NCBI GenBank assembly: GCA_947503835.1
Contig: CANNFM010000003.1
Coordinates: forward strand, 124,001-188,000
Length of the DNA stretch: 64,000 nt
Origin: an uncultured Aquimarina sp.
GTDB taxonomy: Bacteria > Bacteroidota > Bacteroidia > Flavobacteriales > Flavobacteriaceae
Direction of reading: 5' to 3'
Positions 7,539 through 14,839 of the stretch are shown here, piece after piece. Both the position numbers and the translations under genes were made by a program. The notes under the pieces were generated by a model. The model had not been told where the DNA came from, made no database searches, and saw only the letters and a list, made by a program, of their open reading frames with translations. Within the stretch, counting starts at the first letter, position 1; each line of letters begins with the position of its first letter.

Positions 7539-7898
7539 TACTAGCCAAGTGGCGACTGAATGCCGCGTAAATAGCATAAAAACTACCTAAAATGCCTCCA
7601 AACCCGTCCAAATCACGTCTACGACATGATTATAGGTGTGTAATATTATAATATCTTCCGAAAAAATAGCTCGTTAGAAGTCAAAATCTTTAAATATAGT
7701 AGCCTGTGTGCGGCTATTTTACATAGTGGCGTTATAGGCCCTGAGTATACGAAGAGCGACTATAACTACCCATTATGTAAAGATAGCTTTGATGATGCGG
7801 CGGACAATAGGAACGAAATTACTATTTTAGCCGAGCAGTAAGATAGATGACAGGTAGGAACGTTCTTAAAAATAATTTTTGCCGTAGGTATAGGCTAT
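7539..7898. other. Non-coding stretch before RHS tip 2
   Basis: 360 bases with no open frame of note. It holds a hairpin TAGCC/GGCTA (7699-7715) and a two-part dyad (7720-7779) in which TACATA pairs with TATGTA and GTTATAG pairs with CTATAAC. It does not look like decayed RHS core in any frame I checked by eye. Its role is unknown; a structured leader or recombination site for the following cassette is possible. Confidence 0.45.
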
Positions 7899-7965
7899 AA
7901 AAGTGGGCCGTTGCAAAAAAAAACGCGTTAACTATTACCCTTTTGGGCTGCAACAAAAAAGACCG
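7899..7965 (+). repeat. RHS junction repeat, copy 2
   Basis: Identical for 67 bases to positions 1-67. Upstream of it an in-frame TAG at 7891 closes the frame, so this RHS gene is a true orphan and not the end of a longer gene. Confidence 0.8.
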
Positions 7966-9051
7966 GGTATCCCAGTGAATGGGCGATCACATGCATATCG
8001 ATATAACAATACCGAGTTAGAGGAAGGTTTAGGTCTTAACTGGTACGAGATGCCACTTAGATCTTTTGATCCAACCATAGCGAGATGGAATCGTGTTGAT
8101 CCAATCACTCATCATACGCTATCAACCTATAATACCTTTGGTAATAATCCTGTATACTATAATGACCCTAGTGGGGGTAGTCATCGTGAAATACGAGAAG
8201 GGAGGTTAGTAGATGTTAGAGAGTATGCCAAAGACCCTAATGCGCATGCTGGGTATTGGAGTACTGAAGAGTTTAAGAATCGGGATAGTAATAACAAAGG
8301 ACAAGGGATTACAAATTATGGTACAAACCTTATTGCTGCGTTAAAGGATTTAGGCATAGGGTATACTATTCAATTTCCTCAGGATTTACAGGACTCAAGA
8401 GAGGTAGTTAAAAAAGCACTTAATAATTTCAAACAGGCAAAAAAGGTTAGTGGTAAGTTTCAAAAAGCATATAATGCTTTAGATGCATTCTATAGTTTAG
8501 GAGATGGAGCTTCTCCAACAGAACAAACAAAAGCATTAAGTGCTTTATATAAGTCAATAGGAGGGTTACTTCCTAAAAATGTATCAGTCGGAGTTTTCAG
8601 TGCATACTATGATACTTATTTAGCAATGATTAATCACCAATTAGGTATAGTTGTTCAAGGTATGAGACAATATAATCTTAATCTAGGGAGCATTGCTGCG
8701 CTTGATGGAAGTGAAGCATCAGTTACATATCCAGGGGCATTTGCTGGAGGAAATGAAGTTTACAGATATATGCAACAAATAAAGGCTGCACGAGATGGTG
8801 GAAATCATGGAAGTCTAGTAGGTGTAGATAATAAAGTTTTGAACTTTGTTTATGAATATAAGAACATCATACAATTTACTACAGGACAAAATATACCGTC
8901 TCTTTATTCACTCGACAAAGGAACATTTAATTTATATACAAGGTTTAGAGGTAATGGTTCTGCTATTGACTATCAAACCGCAGAGTATTTCCTTTCAAAT
9001 TTTGATTCATTGGAGCGAGCACTTTACGGAGGTTTAAAAGTTAGAAATTAA
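7903..9051 (+). CDS. Orphan RHS core fragment with C-terminal toxin domain (tip 2)
   Basis: A 382-aa orphan RHS tip starting at GTG. Residues 9-92 are nearly the same core segment as in the 5-1123 gene ([20 protein letters not shown] ... YNDPSGGSH). After the hinge the sequence is unrelated: a helical region around 140-235 and a C-terminal block with GSEASVTYPGAFAGGNEVYRY and ARDGGNHGSLVGVDNKVL. No toxin family is recognised. An in-frame stop lies four codons upstream, so no longer RHS protein is encoded here. It may serve as a donor tip for recombination with a full-length RHS gene elsewhere. The next gene starts one base after its stop. Confidence 0.75.
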   Translation: MGRCKKKRVNYYPFGLQQKRPGIPVNGRSHAYRYNNTELEEGLGLNWYEMPLRSFDPTIARWNRVDPITHHTLSTYNTFGNNPVYYNDPSGGSHREIREGRLVDVREYAKDPNAHAGYWSTEEFKNRDSNNKGQGITNYGTNLIAALKDLGIGYTIQFPQDLQDSREVVKKALNNFKQAKKVSGKFQKAYNALDAFYSLGDGASPTEQTKALSALYKSIGGLLPKNVSVGVFSAYYDTYLAMINHQLGIVVQGMRQYNLNLGSIAALDGSEASVTYPGAFAGGNEVYRYMQQIKAARDGGNHGSLVGVDNKVLNFVYEYKNIIQFTTGQNIPSLYSLDKGTFNLYTRFRGNGSAIDYQTAEYFLSNFDSLERALYGGLKVRN

Positions 9052-9052
9052 T

Positions 9053-9769
9053 ATGATGAAAAAAATAATAATAGTTTTATCAGTAATTATATTTTTAATA
9101 GCTGTATTAGTGTCTTCTAAATATATATACTTTTATTATCTTGAAGATATATATTATTCGACAAGTTATACAAAATATGATGGAGTAAAGGAATATGTAA
9201 TACTTTCACCTGAAGATAAAAACATCAATGAACGTATCGATATAAAATATGTAGATACTATTGCAGGAATTGTAAAGTTTAAGTATCCATATATTAATGA
9301 AAAGCCAAAAATTAAAATCAAGAAAAAAGATTTTTTGATTTATGAGAAGATAGATAAGAGTCGAAAAATAGTTTTTGTCAAAAAAGAAGATAATCTTAAT
9401 TATGAGATTAAAAGAAATATAAGAGAAATAGATTCAGAGGTTGATACAACAAATATTTTTCAAGTATATAATAAAATATATTCTCATATTCCAAAATTAA
9501 ATATTCTCATGGATAGTTATGAAAATATCAAATATGACTTGAGATTAACAAAATTAAAATCAGTGTTATTACCAAATGGATCAGATAAAAATATTTATAA
9601 GTTTGATCTTGGAACGTTAAAAGGGTTTCAATTCTGTAATCCAGATAATTGTAGTGATACTGTCGTGTCTCTTTTTGACGATAAAAAAGAGTATACTTTA
9701 GTTTTTAGTAATTTTACTCAGAATGAAATAGATTTTATACTAAGTTCGATCAAAATAATTGATAAATAA
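9053..9769 (+). CDS. Putative immunity protein for RHS tip 2, membrane-anchored
   Basis: A 238-aa protein with one N-terminal membrane helix (IIIVLSVIIFLIAVLVSSKY, about residues 4-24), then a lysine-rich mixed domain. No family is recognised. The ATG follows the toxin stop after one base, so the two are probably co-translated. A membrane-anchored immunity protein suggests a toxin acting at or crossing the inner membrane or in the periplasm. An in-frame ATG at 9056 is an equally possible start. Confidence 0.6.
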   Translation: MMKKIIIVLSVIIFLIAVLVSSKYIYFYYLEDIYYSTSYTKYDGVKEYVILSPEDKNINERIDIKYVDTIAGIVKFKYPYINEKPKIKIKKKDFLIYEKIDKSRKIVFVKKEDNLNYEIKRNIREIDSEVDTTNIFQVYNKIYSHIPKLNILMDSYENIKYDLRLTKLKSVLLPNGSDKNIYKFDLGTLKGFQFCNPDNCSDTVVSLFDDKKEYTLVFSNFTQNEIDFILSSIKIIDK

Positions 9770-9800
9770 ATAGCCCCCCAGCTGGGCATAGTATATGCTA

Positions 9801-9821
9801 GTGCTCGTTTGTAACGAGTAC
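9801..9821. repeat. REP-like hairpin with TGT loop
   Basis: Stem GTGCTCGTT, loop TGT, stem AACGAGTAC (one G-T pair), followed by the common tail ATTATGAGTAAGAAAAG. It lies 30 bases after the tip-2 immunity stop. Confidence 0.65.
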
Positions 9822-9846
9822 CGATTATGAGTAAGAAAAGAGAAGA

Positions 9847-9896
9847 CCCCGATCGCTCGGATATGATAGCGCGGATTACAACCTTAAATCCGTAGG
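9847..9896 (+). repeat. Partial REP-type element
   Basis: The left-end block CCCCGATCGCTCGGATATGA and GCGCGGATT as in the full elements at 13563 and 14840. It then continues into ACAACCTTAAATCCGTAGG, which is close to the reverse complement of the sequence following element C (CCTACGGATTTAAGG, 15001-15015). It looks like a rearranged or truncated copy. Confidence 0.6.
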
Positions 9897-9912
9897 TCTA
9901 TTGTAAAAAACA

Positions 9913-9951
9913 ACCGCAAACCTTTGATAATATAATAGTTTGCGGTTTTTG
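9913..9951 (+). terminator. Terminator after the tip-2 cassette
   Basis: Stem ACCGCAAAC (9913-9921) and GTTTGCGGT (9938-9946), then a T run. It ends transcripts of the RHS tip-2 and immunity genes. Confidence 0.75.
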
Positions 9952-9967
9952 GTGTTTTCCCCTGCTA

Positions 9968-9988
9968 GCACCAGAATGTTTCTGGTGC
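9968..9988. repeat. REP-like hairpin upstream of the REP transposase
   Basis: A perfect 9-bp stem, GCACCAGAA, loop TGT, TTCTGGTGC. The tail runs to GGGTATGAGTAAG at about 10016-10027. Together with the hairpin at 10723 it brackets the transposase gene, as REP sequences bracket RAYT genes. Confidence 0.65.
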
Positions 9989-10036
9989 CGTTAAAGATTG
10001 GCAGGATATGGATGGGGTATGAGTAAGAAATAAATT

Positions 10037-10077
10037 AAAAACAACCATGTTTGTAAAAAAATGTGGTTGTTTTTTTA
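10037..10077 (+). terminator. Terminator-like hairpin before the REP transposase
   Basis: AAAAACAACCA pairs with TGTGGTTGTTTTT (right arm about 10062-10074), followed by more T. It probably isolates the transposase gene from upstream transcription. Confidence 0.65.
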
Positions 10078-10103
10078 TTCAAGATCATAATGAAGTAATA
10101 TCA

Positions 10104-10120
10104 GTTTCAAAAAATGAAAC
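10104..10120. repeat. 17-bp palindromic repeat, left copy
   Basis: GTTTCAAAAAATGAAAC, a perfect 6-bp dyad with a 5-base spacer. The identical 17 bases recur at 10898-10914, so the REP transposase gene lies between two copies. An ATG inside it (10114) is in frame with the transposase but is unlikely to be the start. Confidence 0.65.
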
Positions 10121-10143
10121 AGGAATATTGTTTTTTTACGATT

Positions 10144-10713
10144 ATGAGTAGAAAATATAAATTTCATGATAAACAAGGACTATATTTTGTAAGCTTCGCT
10201 ACGGTATACTGGATTGATGTTTTTACACGTGAGAAGTACTTGACTATTTTGGCAAACAGTATTGATTATTGTAGAGCAAAAAAAGCAATGGAAGTATATG
10301 CTTATTGTTTTATGCCAAGTCATGTACATCTCGTTTTTCGCTCAGGTAAAGAGGATCCATCGGGATTACTTCGTGATTTTAAAAAACATACGGCAAAAGA
10401 AGTATTACAAGCAATAGAGGATAATCCCCAAGAGAGCAGAAGAGAATGGCTATTTTGGATGTTTGAAAAGGCCGGAAAAGAAAAAGGAAATATAAGCAAA
10501 TATCAATTTTGGCAGCATCATAATAAACCTATAGAATTATGGACAGATAAAGTAATACAACAAAAGATTGATTATATTCATAATAATCCTGTTGAATCAG
10601 GTTTTGTAATTGATTGTGTGGATTGGAAATATAGTAGTGCAAGAAACTATCAGAATGATCATACTGTATTAAAAATAGATAGTGATGGGTTTCTGTTGGG
10701 GCTGTCTAAATAG
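10144..10713 (+). CDS. REP-associated tyrosine transposase (RAYT, Y1 HUH family)
   Basis: A 189-aa single-strand DNA transposase of the IS200/IS605-like Y1 superfamily. It has HUH (HVHLVFRS) and a catalytic Tyr in KIDYIHNNPV, and the NNPVESG and WKYSSARNY signature typical of RAYTs. The ATG at 10144 (MSRKYKFHDKQG) fits the family; the upstream in-frame ATG at 10114 lies inside a palindrome. RAYTs cut and move REP hairpins. This one sits among the densest set of REP-like hairpins in the window, with copies at 9968 and 10723 on either side. It is probably a domesticated, single-copy gene without its own ends. Confidence 0.9.
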   Translation: MSRKYKFHDKQGLYFVSFATVYWIDVFTREKYLTILANSIDYCRAKKAMEVYAYCFMPSHVHLVFRSGKEDPSGLLRDFKKHTAKEVLQAIEDNPQESRREWLFWMFEKAGKEKGNISKYQFWQHHNKPIELWTDKVIQQKIDYIHNNPVESGFVIDCVDWKYSSARNYQNDHTVLKIDSDGFLLGLSK

Positions 10714-10722
10714 ATATTATGA

Positions 10723-10745
10723 GGCACAAGTTGCAAACTTGCGCC
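10723..10745. repeat. REP-like hairpin downstream of the REP transposase
   Basis: Stem GGC-A-CAAGTT, loop GCA, AACTTG-C-GCC with one A-C mismatch. The tail GGGGTAAGAAAAT resembles the tails of the other copies. The loop reads TGC on the opposite strand. Confidence 0.6.
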
Positions 10746-10897
10746 AGCGTGGGGTAAGAAAATAGAGACACAACAGTGTAAAAAGGTATTGTAGTTTTTA
10801 ATTCAATTTCTTTCAAAAACAGGGTAAAACCCCCTATTGTATCTATTGTATACCTTCAAATTTAATTATAGGTTTGCAGCTTCATTTTTTGTGCCTA

Positions 10898-10914
10898 GTT
10901 TCAAAAAATGAAAC
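10898..10914. repeat. 17-bp palindromic repeat, right copy
   Basis: Identical to 10104-10120. The remainder of 10714-10973 holds a CCCCC-rich dyad near 10824-10840 and nothing else recognisable. Confidence 0.6.
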
Positions 10915-10973
10915 TGGAGTTGACTACCATTGCAGTACGAAAATAAAGTAATGCAAAGAGAAGGATATAGAAT

Positions 10974-11552
10974 ATGAAGAAAATATATGTTTTGGTAATG
11001 TTTTGTTTATGGGGTACCATAACTATTGCCCAAAAGCAAAAAGTAATAGATAACGATAAAATTCTTTCATGGGATACAGAAAGAAAGCTAACATGGGATG
11101 ATTTTAAGGCATCAACAGACCCAGACACTTATGGCTTTAACGATGCGATGACTACCTATACCTTAGAAATACTACCAGAAACCGTGCAGGTAGATGAGCA
11201 AGATAGAATTCAGGGATATCAAAAGATGGATATTGCTACGTATTTCTTTAAGAAAAAATCTTGGACCGTTAAAACAGATAATTTATCGTTACTGGCTCAC
11301 GAACAGTTACATTTTGATATTGCAGAACTCTTTGCCAGAAAGATGAGAAAACGATTTGCAGAACTCAAGAAGAACAAGATTGATACGTTTGATGCATATC
11401 AAAATACGTATACTACGCTTTGGAAATCTTGTAGAATGTATCAAAGACAATACGATGACGAGACTAAGCACGGTAAAGACATAGAAAGCAATGAAAAATG
11501 GATCAAAAAAGTGCATAAAGAACTACAAGAACTAAATGATTTTAGCCGGTAA
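10974..11552 (+). CDS. Secreted DUF922-type putative zinc metalloprotease
   Basis: A 192-aa protein with an N-terminal signal peptide (cleavage near ITIAQ, residue 20). The central SLLAHEQLHFDIAELFAR contains HExxH followed by D/E residues, as in the DUF922/gluzincin-like secreted proteases. LTWDDFKA near the N-terminus is also typical of the family in Bacteroidota. It is probably a small periplasmic or exported peptidase of unknown substrate. It lies 42 bases before a second exported protein gene. There is no sign that it belongs to the RHS cassettes. Confidence 0.72.
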   Translation: MKKIYVLVMFCLWGTITIAQKQKVIDNDKILSWDTERKLTWDDFKASTDPDTYGFNDAMTTYTLEILPETVQVDEQDRIQGYQKMDIATYFFKKKSWTVKTDNLSLLAHEQLHFDIAELFARKMRKRFAELKKNKIDTFDAYQNTYTTLWKSCRMYQRQYDDETKHGKDIESNEKWIKKVHKELQELNDFSR

Positions 11553-11593
11553 TTTATTTTGTAAATACCTCTAAAGCCCTCTAGAAAAAGCAT

Positions 11594-12733
11594 ATGAATA
11601 AGATATATATAGTTCTATTTTTCCTAACATCATCTATGGCATATGCTCAGGATATCCAGGAACAGTTAGAACAGGATGTTTGTTTTTGTGTAGATAAACA
11701 AATGAAAACCAAATTAAATCCTAGAAGTGTTCAAACCTTAAAAACCTGCTTACAAGGTAAAATATGGCATTACTCTCCAGAGTTTAAAAGTATTCTAAAA
11801 GAAGAACGTTTTATAGAAGAAGCAGATAATTCATATAAATACGATATAAACTTTACCAATGTAAGCCTCTTTATCGAGGGGCATTTAGATTTTTTTATCC
11901 AAGAATGTGATATTTACTATCTGTACATATCGGCTGTTAGGATAGAAGAATTGTTAAATGTTAGAGTATATGATTGGAGTAAGAACATGAAACTGCTATC
12001 TAAAAAATTAAAGAAATCAAAAAGAAAAGCAGCAGTATACTATGAAAGAGGAATGCAGTACATGGCAGTAGGGAAGTATGAAGAGGCAAAACAGGATTTT
12101 TATAAATGTCAAGAGGATAGTTTATATCGTGATAAAGCAACCTATGCACTAGCATGGACCTGCGAATTGAATGAAGAGTTTGGTGTAGCAATGGGCTGGT
12201 ATAAACAGTTGATTAAGAAAAATAATAATCACAGAGAGGCTATAACGGGATTAGAAATTACAAAACGAAAAATAAAAAATAAAGAAGACTTTGAGTCTCT
12301 TAAATATACAGTAGGATTTTCTTTAATGCTTGAAGCTTTTAATTCTAAAGAGAGAAAGATATTGGCAGATACATATACCGTTCCCGTTATTAAGGCATGT
12401 GATGGATTCATCGGGAATGAGGCAATTGAAAGATGTATGTATACAGTGGTAAAAAGTCATGTACAAAAGAATTTAAACCTTAGATCTATTTTGAGTTACT
12501 CTAATTTGGAATCAGGTAACTATGAGGTATTAACATCGTTCAAAATTTCTAAAGAAGGTAAGGTTACTGATATTAAAGTATTGTTTAATGATCCTTTTGT
12601 AGTGTATGAGATTAAAAAAGGATTAAATTCTTTACCAAAACTAAAACCGGCATTATCGGCTGATGGAGAACCTATCGAAACGATATATTCAATACCTATA
12701 GACTTCGCAATACGGAATTCTATTCGGTATTGA
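11594..12733 (+). CDS. Exported TPR-like protein with TonB-C-like end
   Basis: A 379-aa protein with a signal peptide (FFLTSSMAYAQ). Residues 140-200 look like one or two TPR units (AAVYYERGMQYMAVGKYEEA). The last 75 residues (FKISKEGKVTDIKVLFNDPF, then IPIDFAI) resemble the C-terminal domain shared with TonB-like proteins of Bacteroidota. The mature N-terminus has three cysteines (CFC, then TCL). Function unknown; likely periplasmic. It is followed directly by repeat element A. Confidence 0.6.
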   Translation: MNKIYIVLFFLTSSMAYAQDIQEQLEQDVCFCVDKQMKTKLNPRSVQTLKTCLQGKIWHYSPEFKSILKEERFIEEADNSYKYDINFTNVSLFIEGHLDFFIQECDIYYLYISAVRIEELLNVRVYDWSKNMKLLSKKLKKSKRKAAVYYERGMQYMAVGKYEEAKQDFYKCQEDSLYRDKATYALAWTCELNEEFGVAMGWYKQLIKKNNNHREAITGLEITKRKIKNKEDFESLKYTVGFSLMLEAFNSKERKILADTYTVPVIKACDGFIGNEAIERCMYTVVKSHVQKNLNLRSILSYSNLESGNYEVLTSFKISKEGKVTDIKVLFNDPFVVYEIKKGLNSLPKLKPALSADGEPIETIYSIPIDFAIRNSIRY

Positions 12734-12743
12734 TGTTAAATGA

Positions 12744-12886
12744 CCCCGATCGCGTGGATTTGTAATCCGTGCCAAGTATGAGTAGGGATGTCCTTCAATG
12801 AATAACGAAAAGCTAAGCTAGAAATAGTTTAGCTTTTGTACTTTAGAGGTTTGTTTTACACGGATTACAAATCCGCGCGATCGGGG
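12744..12886. repeat. REPIN-like inverted-repeat element A (143 bp)
   Basis: It starts CCCCGATCGCGTGGATTTGT and ends in the near-exact complement, giving terminal inverted repeats of about 26 bp with one mismatch. Each end folds into a REP-type hairpin (12752-12772 at the left). The middle carries a terminator-like hairpin, AAAAGCTAA (12808-12816) with TTAGCTTTT (12829-12837). The interior is practically identical in elements B and C. It lacks the 14-base CTCGGATATGATAG insert seen in B and C. A non-autonomous element mobilised by the RAYT is the simplest reading. Confidence 0.8.
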
Positions 12887-12997
12887 CCTATATTTTTTGG
12901 TACTAGAGCAGAAATTAAAGTTCAAGAAAAAATAATGATCTACGGTTATGCATTAATGAATGGAGAATTACCTCCAGGAAATAAAATATTTAGATAA
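12887..12997 (+). pseudogene. Tail of a lost RHS toxin, fragment 1
   Basis: Beginning at the right edge of element A, an open frame encodes GTRAEIKVQEKIMIYGYALM followed by NGELPPGNKIFR and a stop at 12995-12997. It has no start of its own and reads like the C-terminal end of an RHS-type toxin. Two bases later the immunity-like gene at 13000 begins, exactly the spacing seen in the intact RHS tip/immunity pairs. It seems to be the remnant left after element A replaced the rest of the toxin gene. Confidence 0.6.
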
Positions 12998-12999
12998 AT

Positions 13000-13440
13000 A
13001 TGAAATTTGGATTAGGAATATCGATGTCAAGAGAAGTTAACTCTGATTTAGTTGTTAATACATCAAACGACTTAGAGGATTTTTTTGAAGCTAAAAATTA
13101 TGGTGCAAAAATAAAGCATATTTCTATTGGTTTTATTTGTGTAAGCCCTGATTTTGAACCATTTTTTAAGGTTAAAAAACCTAAATATGTAAAGAGTAAA
13201 AAATCAAAAGGACTTGATGGTTTAGAATATACATTGGAAAATGCTTTAATGTATGATTGTAAAATAGATTTTGAATTATATCAAAACTCGGATGATTTAG
13301 GTCGTAAAAAACTTATAGCTGAAGGAGTTCTAAATACTACCAAAGAAGTTTTTGAGAAGAAGAAAATCAAAGATTTTAATGAAGTTGAGTTTATAAATGA
13401 TTTAGAAAGTTTTTTTAAAGAACGAGGTTATTTAGAATAA
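13000..13440 (+). CDS. Probable orphan immunity protein
   Basis: A 146-aa soluble protein (MKFGLGISMSREVNSDLVVN ... FLNDLE-like C-terminal helices). No family recognised. It starts 2 bases after the stop of a toxin tail and is followed by REP-type repeats and a terminator, the same order as in the complete cassettes. Its intact frame suggests it still protects against a toxin made by neighbours. Confidence 0.6.
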   Translation: MKFGLGISMSREVNSDLVVNTSNDLEDFFEAKNYGAKIKHISIGFICVSPDFEPFFKVKKPKYVKSKKSKGLDGLEYTLENALMYDCKIDFELYQNSDDLGRKKLIAEGVLNTTKEVFEKKKIKDFNEVEFINDLESFFKERGYLE

Positions 13441-13452
13441 ACCTGCTCTGCG

Positions 13453-13500
13453 ACAGTTTTTAACTTCGCAGCGCGTATGAGTGAGCGGTAAGCGTAGGTA
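13453..13500. repeat. REP-like hairpin with degenerate stem
   Basis: CTGCGA and TTCGCAG enclose an enlarged AT-rich loop, followed by GCGCGTATGAGTGAGCGGTAAG, the tail type seen in the other hairpins. A weaker member of the same family. Confidence 0.45.
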
Positions 13501-13512
13501 AATACAAGAAAT

Positions 13513-13541
13513 AACCAGTTACATTTTGTGTGTAGCTGGTT
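13513..13541. terminator. Terminator, second copy of the cassette-end hairpin
   Basis: Same hairpin and flanks as 1715-1743 (AACCAGTTACA ... TGTAGCTGGTT), here with a longer T run. It follows an unrelated immunity gene. Confidence 0.75.
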
Positions 13542-13562
13542 TTTTTATGCGATAGATTTAAA

Positions 13563-13717
13563 CCCGATCGCTCGGATATGATAGCGCGGATTTGTAATCC
13601 GTGCCAAGTATGAGTAGGGATGTCCTTCAATGAATAACGAAAAGCTAAGCTAGAAATAGTTTAGCTTTTGTACTTTAGAGGTTTGTTTTACACGGATTAC
13701 AAATCCGCGCGATTGGG
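13563..13717. repeat. REPIN-like inverted-repeat element B (155 bp)
   Basis: Same structure as A, with the 14-base CTCGGATATGATAG insert in the left end. Left hairpin at 13584-13604 (GCGCGGATT, TGT, AATCCGTGC). The interior with the AAAAGCTAA hairpin is identical to A by eye. The right end reads GCGCGATTGGG where A and C have GATCGGG. Confidence 0.8.
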
Positions 13718-13843
13718 CTAGGTCAAGCTACAAGCTTTACTTCTACAATATCTAGAAGTATTCCTACAATAGTGAGATGGGCAATTGGTGTTGGAGGTTC
13801 TGTTCTAGTTGGAGCGGATCGAGCTAATAGACAAAAAAATTAA
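13718..13843 (+). pseudogene. Tail of a lost RHS toxin, fragment 2
   Basis: From the right edge of element B an open frame encodes GQATSFTSTISRSIPTIVRW then AIGVGGSVLVGADRANRQKN and a stop at 13841-13843, with no start codon of its own in a sensible place. The glycine-rich hydrophobic segment could be a membrane helix. An immunity-like gene starts 19 bases later. The arrangement repeats that of fragment 1. Confidence 0.5.
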
Positions 13844-13862
13844 TTCGAGAATAAAGTAAAGA

Positions 13863-14342
13863 ATGTTAGATTTTATAAAAAATGTTTTGGGTATTCTCCC
13901 TAAAAATCCAAATCAATTTGTACGTAAATTTATTAAGGATAGTAAGAAAAGTCGAGTCCAACTCGAGATGATATATAAACAAAAAAACATTTTACAAGTT
14001 GATTCTCTTAAATTTGTGCCCTCTTGGTTTAAGGTAGCAAAAGTTGATTCAAAACCTTATAAAGATGGCTATGTGATTTTTTTTATCTTAGATAAAGAGA
14101 ATTTAGAAAAAAATAAAAGTTACCAAAATTACATTCAATCTGGGATAGAAATGATTGAGATTGAAGAGTTACATGGTAAATCAAAAATCATGACTTTTGC
14201 CAAATTTTTAAGTAGCGATTTTGATTACTTTAACATAGCTAAATGCATGAGAGAAGTGATTGAAAGTGTATATGATTTTAAAGAAGAAAACCCTCAAATA
14301 CTATTTAATTTAAGGTATTTGAACAATGAGGATGTATTATAA
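13863..14342 (+). CDS. Probable orphan immunity protein
   Basis: A 159-aa soluble protein (MLDFIKNVLGILPKNPNQFV ...) with no recognised family. It lies between a toxin tail and a small lipoprotein gene, inside the A-B-C repeat series. Immunity function is inferred from this position. Codon use is strongly AT-rich like its neighbours. Confidence 0.55.
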   Translation: MLDFIKNVLGILPKNPNQFVRKFIKDSKKSRVQLEMIYKQKNILQVDSLKFVPSWFKVAKVDSKPYKDGYVIFFILDKENLEKNKSYQNYIQSGIEMIEIEELHGKSKIMTFAKFLSSDFDYFNIAKCMREVIESVYDFKEENPQILFNLRYLNNEDVL

Positions 14343-14364
14343 TAAAGCTTAAAATGGATAAATT

Positions 14365-14835
14365 TTGAAAAATCACGTTGTATTATATTTTTTAGTATTG
14401 TTTACATTTTGTTCCTGTGCCCAAGGAAATAAAAATTTAGATATAATTGGAACATGGGAAATGCTAGAAATGAAAACTAATAACTCTAATCAGATTGATG
14501 TTGGAGAGTTGGTATTGAATAATTCCCAAATACCTTCTTCTGATGACAGCATAAAGAGAATTATTGAAGAAACTAAAGCGAAAGACCTTCGATTTACTAA
14601 ATGGTATTATTTTTTTGATAAAGAATATTTTTATGAATATCGTTTGGGTGTTGGTTGGAAATTTAAATCAAAGATTAAAGAGGGTAATATTTATAAGTTT
14701 GAAAAACCTTATTATAAAATTCTTTCTTTAAAAAATGATACTTTAAAAATTAAAGAGTATTCTGACGGGAAAACATTGACATTAAAGAAAGTGAATACAA
14801 GTTTAGAGGGGTTAAAAATTGTTGTTCAAAAATAA
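14365..14835 (+). CDS. Small lipoprotein, possible second immunity protein
   Basis: A 156-aa protein starting at TTG (14365; no in-frame ATG fits) with a lipoprotein signal (FLVLFTFCSC). The IIGTWEML motif and the strand-rich pattern after it are those of lipocalin-like DUF proteins common in Bacteroidota. It is 22 bases after the 13863 gene and ends just before element C. A lipoprotein in an RHS immunity array may protect the periplasm, but it could also be an ordinary lipocalin-like protein. Confidence 0.6.
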   Translation: MKNHVVLYFLVLFTFCSCAQGNKNLDIIGTWEMLEMKTNNSNQIDVGELVLNNSQIPSSDDSIKRIIEETKAKDLRFTKWYYFFDKEYFYEYRLGVGWKFKSKIKEGNIYKFEKPYYKILSLKNDTLKIKEYSDGKTLTLKKVNTSLEGLKIVVQK

Positions 14836-14839
14836 TCAA

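Noticed and set aside
7720..7779. Integron attC site
   Set aside because: The arms GTTATAG and CTATAAC do not fit the required GTTRRRY/RYYYAAC boxes and no integron integrase is present.
10114..10143. Upstream ATG as start of the REP transposase
   Set aside because: It lies inside a 17-bp palindrome that also occurs downstream of the gene, and the family N-terminus begins at 10144.
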